From NCBI RefSeq assembly GCF_921293095.1, contig NC_060246.1, forward strand, positions 15,890,001 through 15,954,000: 64,000 nucleotides of DNA. Reading direction: 5' to 3'. This document shows, piece after piece, positions 48,301-60,419 of this stretch; position 1 is the first letter of the stretch, and each line of letters begins with the position of its first letter. Source of the DNA: Ischnura elegans. Taxonomy: Eukaryota > Arthropoda > Insecta > Odonata > Coenagrionidae. The notes below the pieces were generated by a model. It did not search any database. It was not told the DNA's origin and saw only the letters and a program-made list of their open reading frames with translations. The position numbers and the translations under genes were made by a program.

Positions 48301-51300
48301 GTCAGCAGTGTAACTTTGTACAGTTATCTGCAAGTGTGAAGCTTGAAAATACCAGAGGAGAAAGATAATTTGCCTTCATTGGAATTCAAACATTAGCACC
48401 CAGTGCTCAATCACTTACGCTAGCCTAGGTATCCTCTTCCTCCACCGAGTTTGTCCCCTAAAGCCAAACAAACTCCACAGAGAAGGAAGATAGCTTGGCA
48501 GCGTAAGTGGTGCAGTTCCTGGGATAAATTGGTATGTTTACCATTCCCAAAAAAATCACAAAGAAAGAGCCTTTTGAAGAGTTTAGTTTTTCAGTAAAAT
48601 TGCTACACAAATGATTTTACCTTACCTATACGTAGGCCTAGAAAAAGACATATTTATGCAACCACATGACATTGATTTAGACTCACGCTGAGGCAACCAA
48701 GGAAGAAGTCCATCCCTCGACCATCCAGAAAGCGCTCGCAGTTGATGGCCGTTTCATCCGTCACATTCCACATGGTCGACCACGCCACTTCCAGAACATC
48801 ATCACAGATTTTCCTCTCCAGTCTATCCTCAATCAGGTCAAGCATCTTCTGTTGAGTGCAACGAGACAATGTTAATTAAAATCCATGCAGAAGGGTACAG
48901 AAAAGATTATGTAATTCCAAATAAATAGGACCTCCATTTACAGCATGATTACGATGAAATAACTTTTACAACTCTAACTTTAATGAACATACAGAGGAAT
49001 TCACTTTAAAATTGGTCCTCTGAAACAGATTAATATTGTTAAATGAGGGCCAACTGTAATTAGCTTGTGTGTCCACTGATGAGTAAAAAAGTGAGTTGAG
49101 TTTGAAATATAATGCAATTTCCATTTGAAATATGTTGAATTCTGAACACTTTTATGAATGACAAATGATTCCTTTTTTTTATGGACAATCTTCTTCGACA
49201 AAAATCAATCAGACCTTTCATCGGGAATCAAACCATGGATCTTTGGTTTTCCAGGCCACAGCACAGACCACTACACTTTCCAGGTTACCTGATCCCCATG
49301 GCAATTTTACAGAATTCACTTTTGAATATTTCATTCCAATTTTTTCATGGGGAGATTGAAAGATCCCTAACTACTACCAAGAGTTGGAAATTGATTAGTA
49401 ATTGCGTAATGAGTCCAGAAAAATGATACGAATAACTATCCTATTTTGATTATTTTTGTTCATATAGATAAACTGAGTTATGGGAGGTTCAAACCTGGGC
49501 TGAGGGAGGTTCAAACATCCCGTAACTATTCAATAATGTGTATAAAATCTGAGTAACTATCTCCGTTTGGTTGAAGCAGATTCTGACAAATGGTGCCACT
49601 TTCCTGAGTTGTATCTGTAATGTTCATTGATGATTATCCTGTACCAGAAGCAATTGCAAATGATTCAAGCAAGGAACTCTAAGGGAATAAGGCTGCAAAA
49701 GGAAATATTCATTTGCTTGAGCAATAAGAATAAAACTTTGACATGAGGATGCAATAATAGATAACTTACTTTAATAGCACCCAGGTCGCCCAGCAACTGC
49801 TTTTGGTAGCCATCAACTTGGCAAGCCAGTGAATTGAGAAGATAAATTCCAATGCGTTGAACAAACCCCTCTTGCTCCATTTCCCAGACAATGTGCAGTA
49901 AAATGAGGATGAGGCGCTTGTAGTCAAAGAGCTGTGAACGAAAGACAAAATGCAAAGGTTGAGTAAGAGGGAAAATTTTTTGACAGTTCCACAGATGAGG
50001 ACACAACATTATTACAGTCATATTGTAATTACATTAGCTACAAAAGACAAAGAACACAAGCCAGCCTTTTTTTTTCATAATTTCAAAAAAAAAATATATA
50101 TTTTCCCAGTTAAAATATCTGGAATTCATGAGCTAATTAATGGTCAAATTTGGTTAGATGACACGGCACGGCGCCATGCTTTCAAACAACCATAGGTCTC
50201 CATGGATGTCTTCAAACAAGTCATATCTCATCGTTGACGGCACGGCACCGTCGACTGTCGTCATGGTCACTATGCCACCCATTTCAATCTGGCCTTATCT
50301 TCGGTGTGAAATACACAAAGTGCTACATTGAAGCAGCTTCCAGATGAAATGACTTTTCGCTGGCTGCCGGTTACGTCACGGTGCTGTGAGATTCAGGCCA
50401 CTTTCAGACAAGACGACGCTTGCTCACTCTATGATATTAATTCAACTTGAACCATTTCCTTAATTAGGTTTTATCAGAAATTTTGTACAGTCAAAATTGT
50501 ATTAAATGCTATGCAAAATGCTTAATAAAAGTATAAGCATTCACAATATGTGTACCAAAAAATAATAACACACCTAGAAATGTGCAAAAATTGTAACATT
50601 ATGATAACACCGCCAAGATTTTCTATAACACCGATATCACAAACAGTTTTCAAACAAATTTTAGCAAAAAATAAAACCTCTTTCACTTTCCTCTAATTAT
50701 TAGTAATGCTTCACTGCGTTTATGAAACAACTTAAACTAAATAAAAAATTGAGAATTACTTCATAATTGGATTACGTAAAACGTCAATTTCATCACGCAA
50801 CGGAGTCAGAGGAGGAATAGCCAATCATGCCTGCATTTGAGCGTACATATACATCCTTCTTAGTGTTGTCCTCATGGAGGCATAAGCATTTTACATATTT
50901 TAATGCTCACTTTCAACGATAGGTTTTTGTAAAAATAAAATTAAAAAATTGAACCAACGAAATGTGCAAACCTTCATGAGGATTTAAACAGAATCGGATT
51001 TAAAGAGAATCACAGATGATCTGTGCTGTGTATTCGTAAATCGTATAATTGATAACTTTGTATGTATCATCGAATATCCATTAGTGTAAAAGCTCATTTG
51101 AGGCATTTGGCAATTCGACTATTTGAGCATCCCAACCCTAGAAATAATCTAAATTAAAAAGTTTTAGAATGGTAAAATTTTTTCCCTGGTGATATGATTA
51201 TTATTGTTAAATCCAAGAATCTCACCATTACAGATTTTATTTGCATCCAATTTACACACTGATGCTCATGTGTACATACATTGTTAACCTGTCATTGAGA

Positions 51301-54300
51301 CAATACGTCAATTGAGTGGAGACAAGCGCACAGGCTACACATCTTTGGTAATAATGAGGGCAATAAATAATGGAATGGCTTCAGGGGAAAGAGTCATTGA
51401 GGCCAGTACTGCATACATTGTATGAGTACATACTGCCATAATATATTTGAAAAAGTGATTGAGAATGTGTCCATAGAGAACTATCAACAATTACTTGAGC
51501 AAACGATAATATTCCTTGAAGGAGTCCCCCCACGAGGAATTCTATTTAACCAATCAGGCCCGATGCCTAGTGCATGATGGATGTCCAATTACATGTATTC
51601 AACTATGTGAAGAAGAGCTTTTCAAATGATTTTTTAGGACCTGGGCTTGCCATTCCTTGAGCCCACGAAAGTTAGAAAATGTGAAGCAATAAGCCTTTAA
51701 CAAGGACATTGGACTCTATAGGAGACCACATTACTGGTGGCTGGCACAATTGACCCACAGGACTAGAAGCCTTCTTTTCCCAAGAGATTAGCCCCAATGA
51801 GAAATGCAATCAATCAAGACACTTTTCCAGCCAGACACCAATTTTCAGCTGCTTCCTATGAATTTTAAACCATTCCCCATCATTAATTGAGGCTCAGAAA
51901 ACAGGCACATATACGAAAGCTTGCAGTTATAACAATGCAAATATCAGCTTTGAAACAAATAGGGAACCAGTGAACATTGGTGAGTTTAAGACATTTCAGC
52001 TTCCCACAGCATGTCATTAAAGATAAATAATATTAAAGAGATTTTGAATTACAGGTCAGGCATCACTGAAAGCAAAAAACCGTCCCCCCCCCCCTATTCT
52101 CAGCCTCTTTGATAAAACATAGCTTGAGTAAAAAGTAGTACATATTTTACAGAAGAGCTACAAGGGCTATCATAGGTAACTTAGCCACAAAAATTATCAC
52201 AGAACTTACAAGTAAGTAGTTCAAGGATTCAAGTAGCACCTCTTGCAGCCTCTGGCCAAGATTACTACATGAACACGAAACACTCAGTAATTTAAAAACT
52301 AATTTTGAATTCACCCTTTGAGAAACCCTCCATTTATAAATCTCTTTCATTGAGAGCAGCAGCTCACTAGAAGCTTCATGCTAACATGTTGAAAACAATA
52401 AATGAAAAAACAAAATAAATTAAAATATACGAGAAGGGTACTTACAACATCCTGGGGGATTTTAAATTGACACAAGGTTAAGCAGCCATTTCTCATCATG
52501 GTGTCATCATCTCGGTGAGTGCTCATGCCATTCAGCAGTGTGCAAATGATTTTCCTCTTCATTCTCATTGCAAACGAGTGCTTGTCTTTACCCTTCACGA
52601 TGTAGAACAGAGTGGCACTGAGAAATGAGAGAGAGAAAAGTATGCAGGCAACATACATATTAAGATTGAGAGGTTCCTACTGTCATCACGGATCACGATC
52701 ACAAAAATTCTTGCTACGTGCTCTCAACACCATAGAACAAGCTTCATGACAAACAGCAATTACAAAAATTTATAAAAACTAGATAGCCTGGGTGAGAGTT
52801 TGAAGAGTATAGTATTTTATTTTGAATTGTCATTCTCCACTTTTTGCCTCAATCATGCCTGTCATAATTGTTGTCTCCATTATCAACATGACTGTTGAGT
52901 TGACTGATATCCTCAAAAACTTGGATTTAATGTCAGATATTAAAAATAAGGAAATTCTTTTCCCATTCCAAGGAAAATGCACTGGTAAACACTTTGTAAC
53001 TATGTGTTCCAAGGCATATTTCTTAATTGACATTCACTGAATTTTGTATACTTGTGATGTTCAATGAATTTTCTTTTGGTTCCAAGAATAAAGATGTTGA
53101 CCCAATCTCATAAAGTAAGGACCTTCCACTTTTACAGGTTGACATAACCCCATAGCTGAAAATCAAGTGATGTGAAACATCATCAAAGAATGAAAATGAG
53201 AGTGCAGAAAGATATGATTAATTTACTACTATCATGCCAGTACTCACAAAAAGATTTTTGTTTCAGCATCAACCATTGCTTAAATGATAACACACATTCT
53301 ATTTTCCGGGATAATAATTACAACATTTAAATAAAAAGTGATCAAGGAGATTCGATGACAGAAAATGAGTGAAGGAAAATTTCTTACCTTCCAGATATCT
53401 GAATGTGCTTCTCATGGATGTGGCGATCCATAGCTTCTAAGACAACGGTGAGGGCATGGCAAACATTTTGGCACGTCTCATAACGGAATAAATGATACAA
53501 ATCGTTCAAGACCTTCTGAAGAACTTCAGGGCGGTCAATATAGGCAGCAGCTGCAGTTAGGATCTGGTCCTCATTTGCATCACCTGAAATCTAAACAGAA
53601 AAGGTGACGCTTCATGATATGGTCAAGTTATCTAACTCTATTGCAACCATTTTTTATGATATATTTCCTGCCAATACCATGAAAAGTAGGGAAAAAAGAC
53701 AGGCTGAGAAAGGGAAAGAATACAATTGTTATTTAGACTATTGAGATAATTGAGGCCACAGAAAAAGCTGTCCCAAAGAGAGGTGCATGAATTTTTATTT
53801 TTGAGACTGGCAGAGCCACCTCCATCACCTCCCAACAATGAATGTATGCTTTCAACCATTTCTCTCCTCAAATTATCAAAGAGAGCTTTTCACACATACA
53901 CCCTCAAATGGGTTGATGTCACAACTTAGCAAAATACAGACCAAATTCCACAAGAATTTATTAAAGTGGTTTCCCAATTCCACCAGAGAGCATTGATGAG
54001 CAATGAGATGAACGTAAAAGTAGCTACCTTCTTGGCTGGGATATCGTGACGATGGCAAGCACCATGGTGGGTGGCATAGAGGCCTAGGAAGTCGAGAGGG
54101 TTGTCCACACGAGAGCTAAGGCCAGGGATGTCAGTCTGAGGTGCCACGTTTTCATACCCATTCTTGGGCTGCGTCTTCGGAGCAGGACTATGCTCGGCCA
54201 CACCTGCAGAACACAATTCAAAGGATGCACTGATTACCCCCTTACTATGATCTACGTCTTGGATGGACTCAAAAAATACATTAAGATCGGCTAATTTTTT

Positions 54301-57300
54301 ATTCACATTTTTAACATGCCAGGGAACTCTGGATGGAACAATGTTTGATATAGAAAAGCATCATAAGTTTCACTATATATTTTACCCATTTAACCACTTT
54401 GATTGGTATCTCTGGATTTTTTATCACATCCCAGTCCACACAAATTGAATTTCTCACTCTAAATACAGTATGCTGAGTAAAGGGCATGGAGCTCTACGGC
54501 TTCTATAGATCAAAATTCGAATAAAACCCTCCAATGGCCATATTATTTGGCATCCCTTGTCAGTGAAAGAGACCTTGTGGTCAAAATACATAAACCTGAT
54601 GCTCGCCCTCCTCCATGCTTGTGTTTGTTTTCATTATTGACTACGCTCTTTTTGAACGGTTCTCCTTGAAATTCGGGACCTACAGTGAGCAAGAGAGTGT
54701 TTTGAGCACTTGCAAATGTGATTGAGATAATATCCTGAAAACCTTAGTAGGGTCCCATCAGCTCTGAGAAGGACCCCAGGATCTAACCCAGGTGTCCTTA
54801 GCAAGGTCCCATTAGCCTGGCAAAGGATTCTTTTCGTAGGTTGTGGTGTGTGTGTCTGAGATGGTCCCTGGCAGAGAAGTAAGATTCTCATAAACCACAC
54901 AGAAGGATGTTCTGGTGGAGACGCTGGTGTTGCTCCCCATTTTGGAATCCCCATCCTGGCAAACCAACGCAGTAGGTGTTTTTGTCTCTTGCATTGGAGA
55001 GAGGAGGGACACTACTTCAACTGTCAAACCATATGTTGAGAGTAAGAAAAATGACTCCATGTCGATTCAAACTATGTACATATAAGAATTATGTACAGTT
55101 TTTTTTTTGGCATATCCTCTGAGCTCTTTTGAGAATTGGAGCTCAAGGAAATATGGCATCAGTGGTCATTCTCATCAACATTTCCCCTCGATTACTGGAG
55201 ACCTTTTCAGGGTGAATGATCATTTCTCCAGAGTTTGTGGAATATTTTCTGCAAATGTTGGGGGGGGGGGGGGAAGGAGTGAAGTAACGAAGAAGGAGGG
55301 GACTTGCTCATCAGATTTTCTTTCTCTCAACCTTTACATGGGCACCTCAAATCTTTCCCACAACCGGGCAGGCTGCTGCACCCATTGGACCCTTACAGCT
55401 CATTCTTCACTTTTACTTAAGTGGGGTAACCTTCCAGCAGAAATATCATGGTATTTTATCAAATAATGCCAATTTATAAAAATTGATGTTATTTTGCATA
55501 TTTTTTATGTTCATAAATTAAAAATTGTCCTATAAATTTGTTACAAAAGTTTGAATCTGGAATAATAATGATTTATTACTTATAAAAAACGATATACGGT
55601 GGAAATAATTTAAACTCAGAATCAATAAAAGAATTAAAATCTATAAATATTTACCTTACATTCTGGTGACTGTAATCACATAAAAATAACATAGCTGCAT
55701 AACAGCGCTGATAGGCAACAGATTCTTGTCCTGTGTGACTTTCGCCATTAACCATAGTGGATGTAGTCCCATGATCTCAGGCTTACATCTGTTTTTTAAA
55801 GTGATTTTCCTACTGAGAGTCATAAATTGTTTTTTTCCAGCTTTCAAAATGGGATGTAACCATCACTAATGTATATAGTAGCAGTGAATAATTCATTCTG
55901 ATCATAACTTCACTAATCAGGAGATCACTTGTAGTGATGTGTTAGTTGTTTTTTTTTTTACATACCCTCATGGTTATTGATAGACTTGAGTTGCTTGCAC
56001 TGGTGCTTCGAATGGTTGGGTGATATTGGGAGGCATCCCCATGGGGTTGAAGAGAAGGGTTTCCCAACAGCCTGAGTTCCATTAGCCACAGTAAAGGGCA
56101 ATTAAAATTTGCTTCCAGCTTAGGCCTACTATTGATGCTTAAATCTCTTTTAATGGTACGATGAAAAGGTTCTGGGTGAGATCAAGATGTCATACGAAAG
56201 GGGACTGCTAGTACATTAGATGTGAATGCATTCAAAAATTGCCAATACCTGATTCTCCTTTAATTGTCAGCTCTGATTTTATGCTGTGGTTGATGGTAGA
56301 AAAATCGGAGTGTTCCATTTTAGTTGACAATCGTCTCACATGCGATAAATGTGTGGTTTACATGACTTATTGGCTCAGTTATGTGTTGTTCCTTTTGAAA
56401 GGTGAATATGGTTGCCTGGCAGCACTGCAAGTGGTGATTTTTAAAAACTGATAATAATATGCACCAAGCTACAATAATTCTAGCTGCAGATATGAGAAAC
56501 CTCTAACGTAATATTTCTGAACCAAACAATGAAGAGCCAACTTCTCGATTTTTATGGGCTTGGAAATTACCTGGGATAAATCATTTATTGTTCCTTACAG
56601 TTCCAACAACAGTAAGGCTATAACTCAGAAGGCTCTGTCCAAGCTCCATATCAATGAAGTACATAATTGTTGCACATTACATATCAGTTCCCCTGTTAAT
56701 ATGGCTCAGTTAGGTGCTGCACAACTCTTCAATCCAACTCAGGCAATGCTCTCTCTTCTCTTGATAGCGTTACTAATTCGTATGAGGAGGGGAACCATGA
56801 GAGGAAAATGAATTTGATGCAGCATTTCCTGGAAGAAACAGCTATAGACCCCAGAAGATGGTTGAAATTTTGTTCTTCTACATTGCGATTGATCTTCCGG
56901 AGTTGGATTCAAAGTTGTTCTTACATATGCTGTACTTACATATATAAATCCTTATTGTCAATTCATTTTCCATAAGAGCTTTTTTTTCAAGTATTGAGCA
57001 TGAGTCCTCTGGTGAGAAGTAACTTCTCATCTGAAATGCCAGCTCAAATACCAGCTTGTGAAAAATGAAACTGCCTAAAACTGATCTGCTCCTTTGGCAT
57101 GGATCTCCAGAATTTTTCAATAGAATTAATAAAGCCAGGTCTGACAACTTTATTACTTTCACAATGGTGACTGCACCTCAAGGAAATTTAGCGACTACCA
57201 CATACTTACTCCCATACGCTTTTATGAAGGAAAGATATACTACCAGTCTATGACTTTCAGAAATAGAAAATGTTTAATGTAAATTAACTAATCAACTACT

Positions 57301-58497
57301 TAATACCAGTTAAAACTGGCATTTATCACCAAAATGTTTGTCATTAGTTTTGAGGTCCATTGCTTAGGAATAACCTTTGCTTAGGAATGGCAGAATAAAA
57401 TCATGCAAATAGACTGAACATAAATTTAATTCCATTATGAGGCAGTAGATCAACACAAAGATGCATTATTTTCACTGTGCTGATTGTGAGAGGGGAAGTT
57501 TGGGCTTGCATTGAAACATAAAATTGGCTCACCAGTCCCAGCCAGATTAGTGCCAGATATGTCCAGAGAAGACAGCATGGGCAAACTTTCCACAAGTAAG
57601 GCCAATGTTTGGTTTTCATTCATGAACGTTCCATGCTTCTCGTTTGATTGTGATATATCAAGATGCCTGGAAGGATAAAAGATACAAAATTAAAATTACA
57701 ATTGTATGACCCACAATACAACACAAATTGTTCCTTACATACCTCAATTTTTTCAGCAGGCAAATAGAACCAATGGTCTCCTGTAGTCGGCGTACATTGT
57801 GCAATATTAACGAAGTTAGGTTGTTTAATTCACATAGGTATGACAAGTCATCTAAGTCATAGCACCCAGACAAATCAAGATGAGTTAAATTGTGCAAGGA
57901 TTGAACCAGCAATCGAAAGAACCACACTTCAACTTGAGTATTTAAATTTCTCACTGCCAGCCGACGGAGGTTAGGCGCTTTAATTATGTATCCCCTCTTG
58001 AAAAAAGGCGACGATGAAGATTCGCCCACTTCTTCAGGCGAATCAGGGTGGAGTGTATCATGAAGGATATTAACTGAAGGTCCAATGACTAAGGACAACA
58101 AACTGTCACCAAATTCATTAATAAACGCAAGAGAACGCTTTGTGATGAAGATGCAATTGCATAGATCTAGTTCTATCAGCCTATGGTGCAATAAGATACA
58201 CAGTCCATAGTCTGTAATTTTTGCATTCCGTAACCTAACTCTCCTAAGCCTTGTGGCTTGCTTATTTTCAAAAATTTTCACGAATTTATCTTCCAAACTA
58301 TGGCCTGTCTGCTGATAAACCTCTAACAGTTTTTCACAAATTTCACTGGGCAGGGTCAAACCATCTTTCAGTCTTCTACCTTTGGATTCAGGATCCTCGA
58401 AGCAAATTGTATCTAAATGACTTACAACATACTTAGAGCACAAATCCAGCAAAGACTCAGGAGCACTATCTTTGCTCACCTCCTGGAAGGACAACAT
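39314..58497 (-). CDS. zer-1: Protein zer-1 homologue, 11 coding exons, 803 aa
   Basis: Substrate receptor of a CUL2-elongin ubiquitin ligase; its mammalian relatives ZER1 and ZYG11B bind N-terminal glycine degrons. Coding exons, in transcript order: 57743-58497, 57533-57666, 54028-54203, 53388-53590, 52446-52617, 49770-49931, 48687-48848, 47930-48079, 44628-44782, 42268-42365, 39314-39558. All junctions are GT-AG and phases agree, giving 2412 nt with stop TAG. The N-terminus has an elongin-binding BC/VHL box (SLLDLCSKYVV, residues 15-25), then leucine-rich repeats (about 85-290; LIELDLCNC, LTHLDLSGC, LSSLDISG), then ARM-like helices (about 350-775). Pocket residues known from ZER1 structures look conserved: W561, N562, D565 (WNVTDE) and N606, E609 (GNVAE). 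A Gly/Ser-rich tail of about 30 residues extends past the human end. Start chosen at the ATG with A at -3, after a predicted 33-nt 5' UTR segment. ZER1 is preferred over ZYG11B because of closer match in the ARM region. Confidence 0.94.
39559..42267 (-). other. zer-1 intron 10 (last intron)
   Basis: 2.7 kb, AT-rich, between the 98-bp exon and the terminal exon. Contains the perfect hairpin at 41649-41681 and no recognised transposon. The terminal-exon acceptor is TCTATGTCCGCAG. Confidence 0.75.
41649..41681. repeat. Perfect 13-bp stem, 7-nt loop hairpin
   Basis: AATGTGCATTGGA (41649-41661), loop GATATTA, TCCAATGCACATT (41669-41681). It lies in zer-1 intron 10. Possibly a remnant of a short MITE or simply a chance palindrome; the arms are too short for a canonical pre-miRNA. 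Confidence 0.8.
42629..43800. mobile_element. pogo/Tigger-like element, second copy (inverted), in zer-1 intron 9
   Basis: 1.17-kb relative of the element at 28935-34037 in reverse orientation. The left end is CAGTAGAGCTTCTTTAATGT preceded by TA; the right end, inverted, reads AAGTGGAACTTTGTTAGTAC. Internal blocks align with 33540-34037 reversed: 'GTGTATGGCTGTCGCC' / 'GTGTACGGCTGTTGCC', 'AAATCTATGAA', 'AGAGTTCAGGAAGG'. Both TIRs are mutated (the final G at 43800-43801 is lost), so the copy is old. No transposase. Confidence 0.8.
43216..43280. repeat. Perfect 19-bp inverted repeat
   Basis: TGAATATAGTCCCCCCTTT (43216-43234) and its exact complement (43262-43280) with a 27-nt spacer, inside the pogo-like element. 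A related 'ATACAGTCCCCCCCCC' lies 60 bp upstream, so this may be a small separate insertion. Confidence 0.8.
44787..44811 (-). promoter_or_regulatory. TG repeat at the splice acceptor of zer-1 exon 9
   Basis: On the transcribed strand about 12 TG units run straight into TTACAG and the exon, taking the place of the usual polypyrimidine tract. The AG is at 44783-44784. UG repeats at acceptors are known binding sites for TDP-43 and CELF-type proteins and weaken exon inclusion in CFTR exon 9. Any such effect here is inference. Confidence 0.6.
46215..46830. repeat. Foldback element with ~150-170-bp imperfect inverted arms
   Basis: The left arm (about 46215-46390) and right arm (about 46662-46830, inverted) share 'TTGATATAGAAAAAAGATTT', 'TAGTTTTAGCACTA', 'CGTGAATTC' and 'TATTGGTTxACTT' in the same order, about 75% by eye, around a 270-bp unrelated centre. 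Probably a foldback or long-TIR MITE. No target duplication identified. Confidence 0.65.
48080..48686 (-). other. zer-1 intron 7
   Basis: 607 bp. Its notable content is the hairpin at 48412-48509. A degenerate tRNA-like stretch abuts it on the minus strand ('AGCGTAAGTGATTGAGCACT' then 'GTTTGAATTCC'). Confidence 0.7.
48412..48509. repeat. ~98-nt imperfect hairpin in zer-1 intron 7
   Basis: The arm 48412-48454 starts CACTTACGCTAGCC and ends GAGTTTGT; the arm 48466-48509 read inverted starts CACTTACGCTGCC and ends GAGTTTGT, with roughly 32 of 42 positions paired and a loop of about 11-15 nt. The size and layout resemble a pre-miRNA or mirtron-like fold, but an inverted pair of short SINE heads would look the same. 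Confidence 0.5.
49185..49295 (-). mobile_element. tRNA-derived SINE fragment in zer-1 intron 6
   Basis: On the minus strand 'GTGTAGTGGTCTGTGC' resembles an A box and 'GGTTTGATTCCCGATGAAAG' contains a box-B-like sequence about 45 bp later. The cloverleaf is not complete, so this is a SINE remnant and not a tRNA gene. The intron is 48849-49769. Confidence 0.5.
49932..52445 (-). other. zer-1 intron 5
   Basis: 2.5 kb, AT-rich. A short region at 50160-50410 has repeated words ('CACGGCACGGC', 'TTTCAAACAA', 'GTCACGGTGCTGTGA') in both orientations and is probably a decayed DNA transposon, but I could not define its ends. A C run occurs near 52083. Confidence 0.6.
54204..57532 (-). other. zer-1 intron 2
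   Basis: 3.3 kb, the longest intron, separating the LRR-coding exons from the ARM-coding exons. No transposon ends recognised; a G run at 55261-55273. Frames within it (for example 55107-55466, plus) show no family resemblance. The first intron, 57667-57742, is only 76 bp. Confidence 0.7.
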
Positions 58498-58530
58498 TTT
58501 CACAGGAACTGGAATTTACATCCAGATCAC

Positions 58531-59063
58531 CTAAACATAAATAAATGAGAGATTGCATGATCAGAAAGACGTGATGGAATTAAAGTATACTAATTCTCAA
58601 CGAGACATACAGTCAGACAAAAAATATGATAAGATAACGATGGAATTCATCATTACTGAACAATTGTCCTACAAATAACAATGCCTAGATAGGCGACAGC
58701 GATAAGCAAATAACGCGGAAGAAAAGCATTATATGAATAAATACGTCGGTACTTCAACGCTGAAGGCAAAATTCACGTCAAAATTTGAAGGCCAAGTGCG
58801 TATTTATAAGTGCGAAATATATGTAGTCCTATTACGACAGCACATCACCCATGATTGTCACAACATTGGGGCTTTGTCACAATTGTGAAATCACAATGGA
58901 GTCGTGATAGAAAAGAAAAAAACGAAATATTTTATTTTGATCTCAAAAAAACTGCATTAAAGTACTTACCACGAAAAGATTCTAAGAAGCAGATGTTCTG
59001 CCATTTACTATTCCGTAACCTTCGCAACATTCGCGATCGCTCATTGCGCATGCGTTGACAGTG
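58531..59063. promoter_or_regulatory. zer-1 / TBC1D13 bidirectional promoter and zer-1 non-coding exon
   Basis: zer-1 coding exon 1 has a good acceptor upstream (ATTTATGTTTAG, AG at 58531-58532). A strong donor on the same strand (TCGTGG|GTAAGTACT) marks the end of a non-coding first exon at 58970. The TBC1D13 start codon is at 59064, so both first exons and the promoter share at most about 95 bp between these marks. The palindrome TGCGCATGCG at 59045-59054 matches the NRF-1 (Drosophila Erect wing) core, common in bidirectional promoters. TATA boxes are not obvious. Transcription start sites are inferred. Confidence 0.65.
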
Positions 59064-59565
59064 ATGGCGGCGTACAGGACTAGGTGAAGTGTTGGTACCT
59101 ATAAAATATTTACTTATTTATTGCTGAATGATATGCTTACTCTCGTGTCGTTTCTAGATTGAGGGAGTTAGATGAAGCCTTGGAGTGTGATGAAATTGAC
59201 CTAAAGAAACTCAAGCAATTATGCTTCAATGGTATGTCTCAGGAATACATGGAGAAACGCCTCCTCTCTCTTTTTTCTCTGTTAATCATTTTATCAAGTT
59301 TTACCGAATATGCTCTGTTAATCTGTTTTATCACCTAAGACATTGCATAATATACTGTTTAGTTTAGCTAAGAGATGGTTTGTATTACTTTGTGGGCCTG
59401 TAATTATCCGTTTAATTTCCAAAATGAATTTGTTTTCAGGGATTCCGGATGAGCAAGGCAGAAGAGCGTTATGCTGGAAATTGCTTTTAAATTATCTGCC
59501 TACGACTCGGAAAACATGGAGCGAAACCTTGGCAAGGAAAAGATTGCTATACAAGCAATTCATTG
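59064..59565 (+). CDS. TBC1D13: TBC1 domain family member 13 homologue, first three coding exons (5' partial gene)
   Basis: Rab GTPase-activating protein; the mammalian protein acts on Rab35. Exons: 59064-59083 (ATG, MAAYRT), 59158-59231, 59440-59565, all with GT-AG borders and consistent phase (AG|A, G|GG, then phase 1 at the last donor G|GTAAAG). The joined product begins with a short tail, then 'LRELDEALECDEIDLKKL', then the start of the TBC domain: 'GIPDEQGRRALCWKLLLN' 'YLPTTRKTWSETLARKR' 'LLYKQFI'. The pattern GIP-x2-xGR-R-x-LCWK-LLLNYLP is the hallmark of the TBC1D13 branch. The catalytic arginine and glutamine fingers lie downstream, outside the window. The next intron holds a SINE fragment and a Gypsy element. 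Confidence 0.9.
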
Positions 59566-60419
59566 GTAAAGTATTTTGTATCTCCATTTAAATAATATAT
59601 CAGAATTAGTAAATACAATGTATTCAATATTTTGGCTTTGATAAAAGCCTCTCTGAACTTCAAATGCTATAAATAGTGTAAACAAGTGTGATTGAAATAG
59701 TTAGCCGACAAAATTGCATAATAATCAACCCTGGAACTTTCATTGCCCTCTTTTGTTGCTCGAAATTGCATGCATCAGTCTCGTGATTTAGCTCAGTTGA
59801 TGCTAAAAAAAATTACACAACTGTTTTTGAGTTCAAGTATTCGGAGCATGGGCAATGAAGTATAATAATTTTGTCAGATTGTTAGGAGGCAAAAGCTGTT
59901 GATGGATCATTTCACAGGCCTGGGCACTTTGAAAATGGTATTGAAAAGCAATATTATCAATAGTTAGAGAGGAAAATGTCAGGCATTGTTAACACTACAT
60001 TGATATTAATTTTGAAGTACACGAAAATAGATTTAATGTGGGCAATTAATGTCCAGAGTAGAAAACTGAACTTGAAAATCTATACTCTCCAGAGAGGTAT
60101 ATGTATTGCTATTGTTGGTAATTTTTAAGGACTTAAAACAGTAGTTTGAAAAGGGAATTCTATGAATTATAAAATACTTGGAATTGACATTGCTCCTTTG
60201 ACTCCATTTCTGTTATGTTACCTTGGCATCAGAGGTAATAGTGCATACCTTGTTCTTATTTTCATTAATAGCTTTTTGGATAATTTTCTATCTAAAAGCA
60301 GTCGGAAAATTGGCCATAATTAGGAAAGAATTGGTTGCAATGGGGTACCACTATGCTCAATTGTTTCGATTGTGTTTAAGTTTGAAACATATCATTTAAG
60401 TCGAAATGGATATGATAGT
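59566..60419 (+). other. TBC1D13 intron 3, left of the Gypsy element
   Basis: No further TBC1D13 exon is seen between 59566 and the retrotransposon. A tRNA-like remnant lies at about 59783-59860. Confidence 0.7.
59783..59860 (+). mobile_element. tRNA-like SINE remnant
   Basis: 'GTGATTTAGCTCAGTTGATG' matches a tRNA A box (TAGCTCAGTTG) and 'GAGTTCAAGTATTC' a degenerate box B 40 bp later, in plus orientation. No cloverleaf; not a functional tRNA. Confidence 0.45.

Noticed and set aside
52147-52350. Possible extra zer-1 exon in intron 5
   Set aside because: No similarity to ZER1 proteins, and exons 5 and 6 already join in phase without it.
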